Shown: positions 1-10,275 of the stretch, one piece after another
Layout of the letters: each line of letters begins with the position of its first letter
How positions within the stretch are numbered: position 1 is the stretch's first letter
DNA from: Prorocentrum cordatum
Lineage: Eukaryota; Sar; Dinophyceae; Prorocentrales; Prorocentraceae
NCBI GenBank assembly: GCA_963575745.1
Contig: CAUYUJ010004977.1
Span: 1-64,000, forward strand
Length of the DNA stretch: 64,000 bases
Reading direction: 5' to 3'
The notes under the pieces: generated by a model
What the model saw: only the letters and a program-made list of their open reading frames with translations
Told to the model about the DNA's origin: nothing
Database searches by the model: none
Position numbers and translations under genes: made by a program

Positions 1-3000
1 CTCCAGCGCCGCGAGCCGCGCACGACGTAGACGAGGCTCCCGCCCGTCGCCGGCGCCGCCGCGGCGGGCTGCTCACCCGCCCGCTGGCGTTCGCTCGACG
101 CGGCTGTGCTGCGGGCCACCAGCTCGCCGAAGACCTCCGAGCCGACCTTCACACGGCTGCGTCGCAGCGGGGTGACGTCGCTACCCCACAGCTTGCGCCC
201 GCCAACCCAGGCCCGAGCGCTCTCGTGCAGCTCGGAGAGCGGTGGCACCGCCACCAGCAGCCCAGCAGCGGCGGCCCAGTGCGCCATCGGGATCGCCACC
301 ACCACGCACTGGAACGAGTTGCCGACCAGCGAGCGCCTCAATCCCTCGTACTTGACGGGCTCGGCTTGCGCCTCACTGCCGGTCCGTCCGTCAGGCCAAT
401 GAATGCACCACTTGTCATGGAACTGGCAGGGCGGCAGCCACGCCTCCAGCGGCGGGCGCTCCACCTCCAGCGACACGCGGTACAGGCGGCGAGAGGCCCC
501 GTCCTTGGTCAGCACCATCACGGTCTTGGCCTCGCACGACGGCAGGAAGTCCCAGGACGGGCAGGAGAGACGAGGACGGCCCACCCAGCCAACGTCACCA
601 GCCTCAACCTCCAAGGGGGTCCCCTCGAACAGCCCGCTGGGGTAAAGGACGTCGGATTCTGCCACTAACGCAATACTTTTGCCAAGGAAGTCAACGCTCA
701 CCTCGGGCATGGCGGCGCGCAGACCTCGGATGATCCTCACCGCGCGACTGACCAGCGAGGCGCCCGAGTCCGACGCGCCCTGGCGGTCGACGTTCAAGCT
801 CATGCAGATCTGGCACGGGAAGCCGCCGATGACCACCGCGCGGGCGACGCGGCCGCGGGCCCGCAGTAGGCTAGCCAAGGCAGCAGGGTCAGCAGATGTA
901 ACATTCCTGAGGTGCGTGTGAGGACAAGCGCGCCGCGCAACGCGGCCCGCCTGCGGGTCAACCTCAAACGACAGGTGAACCGCTGGTACGAGGCCCAGTA
1001 TCTCGAGGGCTCCGCGCCCGCCGCCGATGCCATCAAAAACGGTGATCAGGGCGGTCTCCGCCTCGCGGACGGCGATCGCGGGTAGTTGGCATCTGCCCGC
1101 GACGACACGCCCACGCTCGGCAAGCGCCGTGCTGCACACCACGGCACCAGCGACCTCCGACGCGTCCGAGGTCGTCACCAGGTGGTCGACCTCGAGCCAC
1201 ATGTCGACCACGCAGCGCCCCGACAAGGCCAGGCACATCAGCCAGTCCTCAATCAAGCTCACGCTGAAGCGGCCTCCACAGCCCGGGTCGTTGAGCCACT
1301 TCCAAGTGTAAGCGAAGGTCGCGGCCAGCGGGCGGCGGACGCAGTGCCCGCGACCCCAGCGCCCAGGAAGAATACGTTCCAGCTGCATGCTGGCCCGCCT
1401 CTGGCCCAGAACCCAGAGCGCGAGGCTGGCCTTCACAGCGATGTGCCCCGCCGGCGGCCGACGGACACCTTCAACGCCATCAACAAGCTCGCCCAGCGGG
1501 GCAGCGCGCACCACGCGGTGCACGTCCTTGCCTGGGGACCCAGGCGACCTTGTGGCCTCGCAGCAGGCAGGGGCGTCGGGCAGCAGCTCGGGGACCGCCC
1601 CGCCCAGCTTGTCGGCCTCAGGTTTGTCAACGGCCTCGGCGATCTCTAAGTTGTCCACCATCATCCAGGCAGGCGGGCAGGGCTTCTCTGCATCAAGCGG
1701 CAGGCGGCGGCGCCGGGCAACCTCCAAGCCGCGGCACAGGCCGCGAGGCACCGCGCCGCTGCGACGCAGTGTGTTGCGATGACGATGAGTCGCATCACCC
1801 ACTGCGCTGAACCAGCCCATGCCGATCACGCGCAGGCAGATGTAGACAGTGCCGCCGTCCTTGAGACCCAGCAGGCACGACGGCGCTGGCGGCCCGACCC
1901 CCATGCACGGCCACCACGGCGGCAATGCGCGGAAGGCGTAGAAGAGGAAGGCCTTCATGTCGGCGCCGCTCCACACCAGGTCCTGAGAGTCCGCCAATAC
2001 CAGGCCGTTCAGCTGGCTCATCGTCGGCACCTCGGGCGTGCCGCCAATGATGCACTCTTGGCAGGCGTTCGACGGGATCAGATCAGAGGTGAGCCTGAGC
2101 ACGGGCCTCAGCACCCCGTCCTGGCACTTGACAGGGGCGTCGTGGGCCTGCACCGAAGTCGGCGCCGCGCGGCTCAGCGCAGGTGGCAGCAGCACCAGCT
2201 CAGAATCCAGCAACGAGTCGCGCGCGAAGCCCGTCGCGACCTCGGCAGCCTCAGTCGAGGCCGCAACCCCAGGCGGCGGCAAGCTGTCCAGCACCTGCTC
2301 CACGGCCAGCTCATGAGGGGTGGTGATCTCGGCGCCGCCGTAGCCGTTCTCGTAGTCCTTCAGGCAGTCCTCCCAGTTGAGCTCTGCAGGCAGGCTGGCC
2401 TCGATGCGGGTCGCCAGGTACAGGGGGCGACTCAGGGCAGCCCAGGCTGTCCGCTGAGCAGCACTCGGGCGCCTGCGGCAGAGGCGCCCGAACTTCGGCG
2501 AGCGGAAGCCTGCCTCCCCGTTGAACGCCAGCACCGCGGCAACCAGCCTGCAGTCGGGCCTCTCCCAGTTCAAGTCGCTAAGGTCAACGCCGTCGCACAC
2601 GACGTCGGTCTTCACGATGGTAGGGTACGGTAACGGCAGCAAGTCACATTGCCGCCGACCTCCCATGGTGGCCATGTGCTCGCGCAGCTGAGGTTTGAGG
2701 GAGTCACGGAAGTAGCGACCGAATGAACCAGGGAAATCCTCGGCGAGGTTGAGAAGGATCGGGCCCACGTCATAAGGCTCACGGAGCAAGTCACCAGCAG
2801 CCCCAGTAAGCCCTCCCCAGTCCTCCAGTGGATCGAGTCGAGAAGAGTTCTGGTCAGCAGTGGCAGGCGGCAGCCCCAGCGGGGTCGCAGCGCAGTGGTC
2901 AGATAGCGAACGCGACGGCGAAGCCCCAGGCGGTCCGCACGGCACACCAGCCTGCAACGAAGCGGCTGCTGCGTCCCGGGCGTCATCAGCAAGGGCATCG

Positions 3001-3208
3001 TCCCCACGGGCTTTCACCGCGCCGCCGCCGGGGGGCCAGTCCCGCGGCCGCCAGGCGGGCGGGGCCGCGAGCCGTTGGCCCTCCCTGCGTTGCGTCCCCT
3101 GCCGCCGCGGCGTCTCGGGCGACCGCGTCCTGCTCCCAGGGGGGCCGACGCCGCCGCCGCTGGCTCGTCCTGCCTGAAGGTGCGGCGCTCGGGGCTCCCC
3201 GCTAGCAC
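1..3208 (-). CDS. Pol-like polyprotein: reverse transcriptase, RNase H-like, C5 cytosine methyltransferase (partial)
   Basis: One minus-strand frame has no stop codon from 3704 down to base 1 (about 1,230 codons); protein-like sequence begins at about 3,050. RT features are RPVLRLTSDLIPSN near 2110-2065, motif A SGADMKAF near 1962-1937 and the motif C position MVDN at 1661-1650, where xxDD is usual. An RNase H-like TSDAS lies at 1172-1158. Methyltransferase motif I is FDGIGG at 1037-1020, motif IV with the catalytic Cys is GGFPCQ ending at 810, and a motif X-like LVGNSF ends at 312. By family knowledge the enzyme would copy element RNA and methylate cytosine at C5. The usual motif VI glutamate (ENV or ESV) is not seen; the stretch at 689-672 reads FLGKSI. 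The start is uncertain because the frame changes somewhere in 3014-3208. The C-terminus is outside the window. Function of this copy is inferred; domain identity is well supported. Confidence 0.85.
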
Positions 3209-3621
3209 AACTCGGCGCGGGTGAGGGCTGTCTCCCCGTGGGGTCCGCTCCGTGTGGGGAGACGGAGTCCGCGCGCGGGGGCCTGAGGGCGCTGCGGCGG
3301 GTGCCTCCTCGGCCCGAGGCGCTGCTGCCGGCGACTCTGGAGCGTGAGCGGGGCTGCTCCCTCGGAGCGGGAAGTAGCGGAAACGCCCGCGACCTCGACC
3401 CTTGCCCTTGCCGCGCGAGAGCTCCCGCGCTGGATGGAGCGCGGCTCGAGAGGGGGAGCGCGGCCGCTGGTCCTCCCGCGCCCCCCCCTCGGGTCACCCG
3501 CGCCCCTGGCCGCGGCCGAGCGCCCCGAAGGCCCCGCGGCTCTTGGCCTCCTCCAAGCGCCTCCTCAGCAGCGCCGAGCGCCGCGCCAGATCCTGCTCGT
3601 CCATCGACGCCGGCGACGGCC

Positions 3622-5108
3622 TCACGTCCGGGCGATCTCGAGCTCGCTGGCAACCTGCCAGCCCGCGTCCGACAGCGAGAGCTCCAGAGCCTTGAACCTC
3701 TGCATCAGCACGTCGCTCAGCTGCGGCAAAGAGCCGCTCTCCAACTGGTCCAGCGCCGTCGCCAAGGTCTGGAGCTCCCGCACCGAGTTGACGCGCAGCT
3801 GCGACACAGGGTGGTGGCCGAACACGATGGCCTGCAAATACCTAACCACCTTCGGCCTCGTCTCGGAACCGTCCGCCCCCTCCCGCAGGCCCATGACGCG
3901 CGCGGTGTTCTGCATCGCCTCGTCGTAGAGGGCGCCAGGCTGTCTCTCCGCCAGCAGCCGTACGCTGCCGCCGCGAGAGGGGGCGTCGCGAAAACGCGGC
4001 TCGCCTTCGCCGTGACTGCGGCTGCCAGACTCATTCCGAGCCCGACGCCTGCCGCGGCCCGTCACCCCGCGGCTGCCACCGGCCCCGACCGCAAGCGCGC
4101 GGGCAGCTGCTGCCGCCGCCAGGCGTTCGGCGGCGGCTCCGCCAGGGATGGGGGAGGGACCGCCTCGACCAGCTCCACCGCCACGGCCGCCGAAGACGCT
4201 CGGGCGCACCCAGGGCTCCACCACCCGTGGGTCGAGCGCAGCCGCAGCCACTCCACGTGCAGGACGGCGCGGCCCGCCTGCGCAGGCTCTCCACACCGCG
4301 CCGGCCCCTGCGCGCAGAGGTGCAGCAGGCCAGCAGGACCGCCGCCCCGCGGAGGGAAGGCGACGTCGAAGCGCATCGCCTCGGCGGCCAACGACGCGCC
4401 CCTGAACTGCGCGCTGAGATACTGGCCTCCAGCACCTGGTACACCGACATCATCGATCTCGAACAGCGCGGTCCCACTGATCGCCCCCGTCGCCTCGTGG
4501 GTCGGCAGCTCCACGGCCAGGCCCTGGCTCCAGTTGGCCCCGATGAGGGTAGAGGCCTGCGTCCAGGCACCGTCGACGAGCCCGTCAAGCTGCAGCCCCG
4601 CAGCTGGGACGACCGCGCCTCCCAACGCGCCGAGGGCAGCGCCCGGCCCCGCGGGCCCAGCGCCAGGCGGCGCGCCCGCGCCTCCAGCGCCGCCAGCGCC
4701 TGCAGCGGCCAGCGCCCCGACCAGCGCCGCTCCAGCGCCGCCGCCGCCGCCGCCAGCCGCGCCGTCGCCAGGCGCCCCGAGGCCAGGGGGGGGGCCGCCC
4801 GCGGCGCCCACGCCGACGGCTCCAGGCAGCCCAGGGAAGCCGCCGAGCCCCGGCATCACTGGCGCCCCAGCAGCGCCACCTCCAGCCCCCACGCCAGCAG
4901 CACCTCCAGTTGCAGACGCGAGGCCGCCTCCGAGGCCGACGGGCGCCCCTGCCGCTCCAGCAGCTGCGCCAACGCGCCCGCGAACGCCACGCCCTCCGCC
5001 ACGGCCAGCGCCTCGCCCGCGGGCGGCAGCGACAGGCGCAGGAAGGGCCTTCGCCTTTGCCGTGCCCTTGGCCTTGGCCTTGGCCTTGCTTTTGGCCTTA
5101 GGCGGCAT
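3622..5108 (-). pseudogene. Gag-like ORF of the methyltransferase retrotransposon, frameshifted
   Basis: The ATG at 5108 opens a 348-codon frame starting MPPKAKSKAKAKAKG, a Lys/Ala basic tail followed by a Gly/Ala/Pro-rich stretch and a more ordered segment (GANWSQGLAVELPTHEATG). It stops at 4062. Homologous-looking sequence continues in another frame to 3622 with a helical domain containing EAMQNTARVMGLREG, VVRYLQAIVFGHHP and LSDVLMQRFKALE. I recognise this helical block as one that recurs in dinoflagellate retroelement proteins, so a nucleocapsid or gag role is inferred from position before RT. A further short frame starts MDEQDLARRSALLRRRLEEA at 3604 and carries a GKGKGRGRGR basic run. The frame changes fall in G/C homopolymers, so real decay and base-calling error are both possible. 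Confidence 0.6.
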
Positions 5109-5424
5109 CAGGCGACAAGGTCGACAGCGCTGTGATCTGCGCCGCCAGCAGCCGCACCTGCTCGACGAGCAGCGCCCGCTCCTGCGGCGCCAGCCGTGCC
5201 TCACGCGCCCCCTGGCGCGCCAGTGCGAGGAGGTAGCACAGTTCGCACACCTCCAACAACGTCCCGCCCTCCGCGAGGGCCAAACTCTCGCCCTCGGCGA
5301 GGCGGCCAGCGCACCAGCCGCAGATACGAGGCCGCTGGGCCCGCGGGGCGGTGGAGAGCGCGGTGGTGCAAGCAGGGAGCATCCCAGGCCTCCCAGGCCC
5401 TGAGCCACAAAGGCTGCCATGCAT
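5098..5424 (-). CDS. Small Cys-rich ORF overlapping the gag-like ORF
   Basis: A 108-codon frame ends in a Leu/Ala-rich helical segment (ALLVEQVRLLAAQITALSTL). It carries two CxxC pairs, CGWC and CELC, about 25 residues apart, which could bind zinc. The stop codon lies inside the start of the next ORF: ATGCCGCCTAA supplies both the ATG at 5108 and the TAA at 5100-5098 in another frame. That 11-base overlap would suit coupled or re-initiated translation of a second product from one transcript, which is inference. The start is uncertain: the first ATG at 5424 is taken, but the conserved-looking part begins about 32 codons later. I do not recognise the protein. Confidence 0.5.
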   Translation of the reverse strand: MHGSLCGSGPGRPGMLPACTTALSTAPRAQRPRICGWCAGRLAEGESLALAEGGTLLEVCELCYLLALARQGAREARLAPQERALLVEQVRLLAAQITALSTLSPDAA

Positions 5425-5486
5425 TCTGATGCGGCCAACGTTCGCTCATTACCCCTTCGCCCACACATTGACCGTAAATGTGTTCA

Positions 5487-5590
5487 TACATATACGATAT
5501 ATATATCTATATAATATAATATATATATATATATATGTGTGTATTAGTGTATTAGAACCACGCGTGCGCTTCGCGTGCGCTTAGGTTCTA
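5487..5590. repeat. AT microsatellite and GC-rich hairpin at the retrotransposon 5' side
   Basis: An ATATATA tract (about 5487-5537) in otherwise GC-rich DNA is followed by a hairpin: TAGAACC at 5553-5559 pairs with GGTTCTA at 5584-5590, with GTGCGC and GCGTGC in the loop arms. It lies upstream of the first retrotransposon ORF and may mark its 5' boundary or control region. Confidence 0.5.
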
Positions 5591-6552
5591 GCCGCGCCTG
5601 AGGAACTGCCATCGCAAGTTGCCCCTGATGACTGCACGGATGGTTCGGGAGTTTTGTCGGGTTGGTGGTGGGACATGTGGCATTTCAACTCGGGGATCCC
5701 GGCAATAGGAGCCTTGGAACTTCTTGGATGCGCCTTGCGCTTCTCTGGAGCCGCCCTGGGGCCGGAGGAGGAGCTGAACGGAGAAGAGGGGCGTCTGAGT
5801 CTGGTAGCACGCGTCGCCGAGGCCGAACCATGCTGCATCGAGGGCCACCCTTCCCACTGGGCTGCGCATCCGGGGAGAACACACGCTGCAGCGAAGCGAA
5901 GATCAGCGAACGCCTCCAGGTCGCACCGGCGGGCAGTATCGAAAAACGTCCTGGCCAACTCTCCCTTCCTTTTCCCTCTTGTCTCCTTCCGCTTCCTTTT
6001 CCCCTTTCCCTCCGTGCGATGTTCCCGGTCGTGCCCTTCCGTCTGATTCCCCCTCGTTTGTTTCCGAAACCCTCCTTTTCCTTCCGATTCTCGTCTTTTT
6101 CCGTCTTGTTTCCTTCCCTCTCGTTTCCTCACGTTTCCCTCCCTGTTCCTTTTGTGACCTTTTCCATGTCGTTTCCTTCCGTCTTTCTTTCTATTTGCTT
6201 CCTTTTCCCCGCCGGGTGAGGGGCAAGGGCGGCCTAGGGAATGACTTAACTCCAGAGCTCAGAGATTTATCGGGGCCGGGGGAATCACCAACAATAGACT
6301 CATTTTACTGCACATGTAAATCGTTTTGAGGCTGGTGACAATGGAAGACATATAACATGTTGAACTCCAGGATTCAGTTATACTTATCTTGCTGGTTTGA
6401 CAAAAATCAAGAGGAAGGGAGGGGGAGTGGCACCCCCCTTCCCTCTTTCCTCCTTTCCCCTTCCTTCCCCTCTCACTTGAGAACGGGAGGAGAGAGACGA
6501 AGGAGCGTGGAAGGAGAAGAAGGCAGCAGGAAATGAAGGGGAGCAAGAATTG
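5591..6552. other. Gene-free stretch with TTTCC-rich pyrimidine tract
   Basis: No gene is supported. From about 5945 to 6205 the plus strand is a degenerate TTTCC/TTCCC tract. Open frames through it are Arg/Lys/Glu-rich artefacts of the purine-rich complement. The rest (6210-6550) shows nothing recognisable. Confidence 0.6.
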
Positions 6553-6690
6553 AGAGATGAGGAAGGCGGGAGGGAACAGGGAGGAGGAAGCAGGGGAGAG
6601 GAGGGAGGGGTGGGGGAGGGAGGAGGAGGAGGAGGAGGAGGAGGAGGAGGAGGAAGAGGAGGAGGAGAACGGGGAGGAGGAGGTGTGATG
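6553..6690 (+). repeat. GGA microsatellite
   Basis: GGA repeats with interruptions; near-pure between about 6625 and 6650. Confidence 0.9.
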
Positions 6691-6830
6691 GGGAGAGTGG
6701 GGAACGTTTGTATGCATCAGTGTTTGTGTACGTTCTGGAATGGAGGCGTCTTCGATTCGAGGCACGCACGAGAGACCTTGTGGCCCCTACGGGGGCCGCT
6801 CGGCGGACTCACGAGGACCACTCGAGCGTG

Positions 6831-6902
6831 TGCTGGGGGCCTCTTGGGGCGCCTTGGAGGATTCTTGGGGAACTCTGGGGGCCTCCTGGGGACGGCCAGG
6901 AT
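6831..6902 (+). repeat. Family J short copy (CTTGGGG-rich minisatellite-like)
   Basis: Phrases such as GCCTCTTGGGGCGCCTTGG and ATTCTTGGGG repeat imperfectly. It is a small member of a dispersed family with longer copies at 7.97, 8.2, 10.3, 11.5, 12.0, 15.8 and 40.4 kb. Confidence 0.5.
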
Positions 6903-7030
6903 GCTCCCCGGGGGCACGTTGGCGCCGACGGCGATCGGAGGGCCGATCCCGTCGGGGTGCGTCCGCGCCGCCGGCGCATCGCTCGCCCGTGCACCCCCCG
7001 CTGCACGGTTCCCCCCGGGCCGCAGGTGAC

Positions 7031-7200
7031 CCGAGGAGGAGGAGGAGGAGGAGGAGGAGGAGGAGGAGGAGGAGGAGGAGGAGGAGGAGGAGGAGGAGGA
7101 GGAGGCGGAGGAGGCGGAGGAGGAGGAGGAGGAGGAGGACGAGGAGAAGGACGACGAGGAGGATGAGGAGGACGAGGAGGAGGACCAGGACGAGGATGCG
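7031..7200 (+). repeat. GGA microsatellite grading into GGAGGAC
   Basis: Near-pure GGA from 7033 to about 7135, then interrupted GAC and GAT variants to 7200. All coding frames across it are homopolymers. Confidence 0.95.
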
Positions 7201-7964
7201 GAGGATGTGTCGCCTAAGCTCTTCGCAGAAACCCTCCACCCCCAGCATGGGGGGTCGATGTCACCTCCCCTCAATGGCGGAGCCCCTTACCAAGCCTAGA
7301 CCCCCGCGGCGGCTGACATTGAACATGACCAATGTCGGCATCAACAAATGCCGCGATATCTTGGCCACGGTTTCCGTGCTTTTCTTGCCCTAACTACTTG
7401 GGAAGCACGGAAATTGCGAGTTCGCACCGAGGCGCTGCCCTCTGCAAGGTCACTCTGGGGTCTCGCAGGGGGCCTGGGAACATGAGTGCCGCCTCCATCG
7501 ACAAGAGGAGAAGTAGGAGGCGCAGGAAGAGGGGAGGCGGGCCGAGGCAGGACTGAAAATAACGACATCGAGGTGGGGGGATGCAGGGGGCGGGGGGCGA
7601 GAAATGCTCACGTAGCCTCACTCAGCTGCTGCTCCTCCCTCCCATCTTCCCTTGGTGTTCCCTTTCTGCTCCTCCTGACTCTCCGCTATCGTCATTCCCT
7701 GACTCCTACCTTTGGCTTTTCGTGGTCCAATGATTTCGTCACTCATTTCCTTCCCGAGCGCCCTAACGGCGCAATGCCAAGATCTGGCTGAAAACACGCG
7801 AACCTGCATGCACGAAGGCGTGGAAAATTGCGACCGGTAAGCCAGCGCAGTGCCTCGGGGGGATATCGTTGTACCCTTTGCTCCAACGTAACGCGAGGGG
7901 TAGCTGCTCGGCGCGTCAGGGGAAGAGGAAACGGTTCGTGTTCAATCTGTTTCAAATTGAAGGG
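7201..7964. other. Stretch without recognisable feature
   Basis: I see no gene, repeat or hairpin I can support; open frames are short and without familiar motifs. Confidence 0.5.
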
Positions 7965-8330
7965 CCCCCTTGGGGCCGTCTCGGAGCTCCGTTGGGGTGT
8001 CGCGGGCGCATCTGAGGCCGTCTGGGGGTTCTTTTGGGCCGTCTCGGGACCCTCGTGGGGGGCCTCCTGGGCCATTTCGGGGCGGTCTTAGGGGCCTCTT
8101 GAGACGTCGTGTAGCGCAATCGACCCAACGACAACAGTTTGTTTTTGCATCTTGCGGCCATATGAGCGCTCATCGAATCCTCGAAGGCCGTCTGGGGGCA
8201 TGTGGGACGGAAGACTCGAAGTATCGCTTCGGGCTCCTTCCCTTGGGCCCCTCTTGGGGCCGTCTTGGGGCTTCTGGGGCGCGTCTAAGGCCGCTCGGGC
8301 CCCCCTCGGGCCGAATTTGGGCCTGGTCGG
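7965..8330 (+). repeat. Family J dispersed repeat, two blocks
   Basis: Blocks at 7965-8110 and 8185-8330 are built of CCTTGGGGCCGTCT and CCTCTTGGGGCCGTC phrases separated by about 75 bases. Just downstream (8400-8540) the phrase GGGACAACCCCGCGGGCC repeats about four times. Confidence 0.6.
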
Positions 8331-8550
8331 GGCGAGCAAGTCGACTTTCCTCGGCGCCGTCGCCGCCTCGGCCAACGCGCGCGCGTTCGCCCACGGCTAG
8401 ATCGCGAAGCCCCCGTGGGACAGCCCCACGGGCCACGCCTTTGGGACAACCCCGCGGGCCGCTGGGGGCGCGAAAGCAGGCCGTCGGGACAACCCCGCGG
8501 GCCAGACCGTTGGAACAACCCCGCGGGCCTCAAGCTGCGCGTCGCGGCGC

Positions 8551-8830
8551 TCAGGCGGGAGGCAGCACGAAGCCGAGCTCCGCGGCGAGCTGCCCGGCCT
8601 CATCCCTGGAGGTCTTCGTTTTCTCATCGAACTCCGCGTAATGACGCCGGCGGCCCGCGCTCCAGAAACTCGCGCGAAAGCGGCCGCAGGATCAGCATGT
8701 TCCGCATGCACGTGGCGCGGGAGAACATGACGTAGAAGTGCAGCCACCACTGGTCGTCCGAAATGCCCGTGCGGCCAGCGTCCTCGTCCCTCGCGCAGTC
8801 GATGGTGACGCCTTTGCGCAGCGTCTGGCC
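8551..8830 (-). pseudogene. C-terminal exon of an SF1-type helicase, frameshifted
   Basis: The minus strand reads GQTLRKGVTIDC, then a WWLHFYVMFSRATCM segment. That matches the end of superfamily 1 helicases of the PIF1/RecD type: a QG-T motif followed by motif VI, usually Y-V-x-x-S-R-A/T. An intron acceptor precedes it (GCTGTCGCAG, exon starting at 8830). Near 8640 the frame shifts by one base; the sequence then reads YAEFDEKTKTSRDEAGQLAA and ends at a TGA at 8551-8553, a plausible natural C-terminus. No upstream helicase exon is in the next several kb, which is satellite DNA, so this is either a truncated copy or the last exon of a very long gene. Family call moderate; non-function inferred. 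Confidence 0.6.
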
Positions 8831-8869
8831 CTGCGACAGCGTGGAAACAAGGTAAGACGCGTGAGCCAA

Positions 8870-9915
8870 GGTGAGATGATCCGCTCGGATTACCATGATC
8901 CACTCGGATTACCCACATGAGGTTCGGGCTCCATAGGGAGGGGATTCCCGCCTGCGACCTCCTCGAAATTCACTCACCGACGAGGATCCCGACTGAAACT
9001 TCCTCACTACTCAAGCCTGAAGAGCCCAAAGGTGACGACAGTTACAGGTTGCCGATGACCCGCCTCGGGTTCGAACGTGAAGTGCAAGCCCCATAAGGGG
9101 GGAGTCTCCCGCCTGAGCTCGCGATTCACTCACAGACGAGGCTGCCGACTGAGACTTCCTCCACCATCAAGCCTGAAGAGCCCCAAAGTGACGACTGTTA
9201 CTGGTTGCCGATGACCCGCCTCGGATTCTAAGTTTAAGCGCGAACCCCTTCGGGAGGGACTTCCCGCCTGAGACTTCCTCGCAATCCACTCACAGACGAG
9301 GCTCCCGCCTGATACTTCCTCCATATTCACCCCCCCTGGAGCCCAAAAGTGACAACAGTTCCACAGTTGGGACGACCCGCTCGGATTAGTAATATCAGGT
9401 GCGGGCCCCATAAGGAGGAGGCTCCCGCCTGAGACTTCCTCGCATTTCACTCACAGACGAGGCTCCCGCCTGATACCTCCTCCATAGTCAGGCCTCAGCA
9501 CCCCAAAAGTGACGACAGTTCAAAGGTTCCGATTACCCGCTCGGATTTAAACAATGAAGTGCGGGCCCCATAGGGAGAGGGTTCCCGCCTGAGGCCTCAG
9601 CACCCCAAAAGTGACGACAGTTACAAGGTCCCGCTGACCCGCTGGGATTAAAAAGATGAAGTGCGGGCCCCCCATGGGAGAGGGTTCCCGCCTGAGACTT
9701 CCTCGCAATTCACTCACAGACAAAGCTCCCGCCTGCTTCTTCTCCCATACTCAAGCCTGAAAAGCCCAAAAGTGACAGTTACAGGATCCCGATGACCCGC
9801 TCGGATTATAGAGATGAGGTGCGGGCCCCATAATGAGAGGGGTTCCCGCCTGAGACGTCCCCGCAATTCACTCACACACGAGGCTCCCGCTCGAGACGTC
9901 CGCCATATTTAAGCT
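8870..9915 (+). repeat. 160-bp tandem satellite, about 6 copies
   Basis: The phrase GACGAGGCTCCCGCCTGA or close variants occurs at 8978, 9136, 9296, 9456, 9718 and 9878. Spacing is 158-160 bases except for one 262-base interval that contains a shortened unit of about 102 bases near 9590. Each unit also carries ACCCGCTCGGATTA and AAAAGTGACGACAGTT. Confidence 0.9.
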
Positions 9916-9921
9916 AGGGAG

Positions 9922-10197
9922 TGAGTGGTGACGAAGTGATGAGTGAGCGAGTGGTGGTGAGGATGATGCTGATGATGATGAGTGGTGATGCTGATGAGTA
10001 ACCGAATGATGATGATGTTGGTAAGGATGAGGATGATAATGATGATGAGTGATCGAATGATGAAGATGTTGTTGATGATGATGATGATAATGGTGTGAGT
10101 GTGAATGATTGTGATGATGTTGCTGATGGTGACGATGATGATGATGATGAGGATGATGAGTAGTGACGATGAGTGGTGATGATGATGATGATGGTGA
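9922..10197 (+). repeat. GATGAT microsatellite
   Basis: GAT/GTGATGAT repeats with interruptions abut the 160-bp satellite directly. Confidence 0.9.
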
Positions 10198-10275
10198 ATG
10201 AAAGGGAGAGGGGTGGGAGGTGAGGTGAGGTTCCTGCGCGAGATATCCAGAGAAAACAAGAACCCCACTTTGGAT

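Larger units (their letters stand above)
1..5590 (-). mobile_element. Methyltransferase-bearing retrotransposon, 3' end outside window
   Basis: Going 5' to 3' on the minus strand there is an AT-rich tract and hairpin, a small Cys-rich ORF, a gag-like ORF and a pol-like frame with RT, RNase H-like and C5 methyltransferase motifs. The pol frame is still open at base 1, so anything 3' of it (an integrase or recombinase, and the terminal repeat) lies outside the window. No terminal repeat is recognisable at the 5' side. Retrotransposons that incorporated cytosine methyltransferases are known from dinoflagellates; placing this copy in that group rests on domain order and motifs I read, not on a search. 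Frame changes near 4065, 3500-3620 and 3014-3208 suggest decay, or a frame change used on purpose. Confidence 0.85.

Noticed and set aside
3238-5403. 721-codon plus-strand frame rich in Pro, Ala and Arg
   Set aside because: It is the antisense of the gag-like ORF, which has protein-like composition and family-like phrases; the plus frame has none.
1-5590. Long terminal repeats for the methyltransferase retrotransposon
   Set aside because: Only one side is in the window, and I see no second copy of the 5.4-5.6 kb sequence.
5581-6132. 183-codon Lys/Arg/Glu-rich minus frame
   Set aside because: It is explained by the TTTCC tract on the other strand.
9063-9085. GGGTTCGAACG resembling a tRNA B box
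   Set aside because: It is part of a satellite unit, with no A box or cloverleaf around it.
8870-9915. CRISPR-like array
   Set aside because: The 160-bp units are wholly repeated, without unique spacers, and the genome is eukaryotic.
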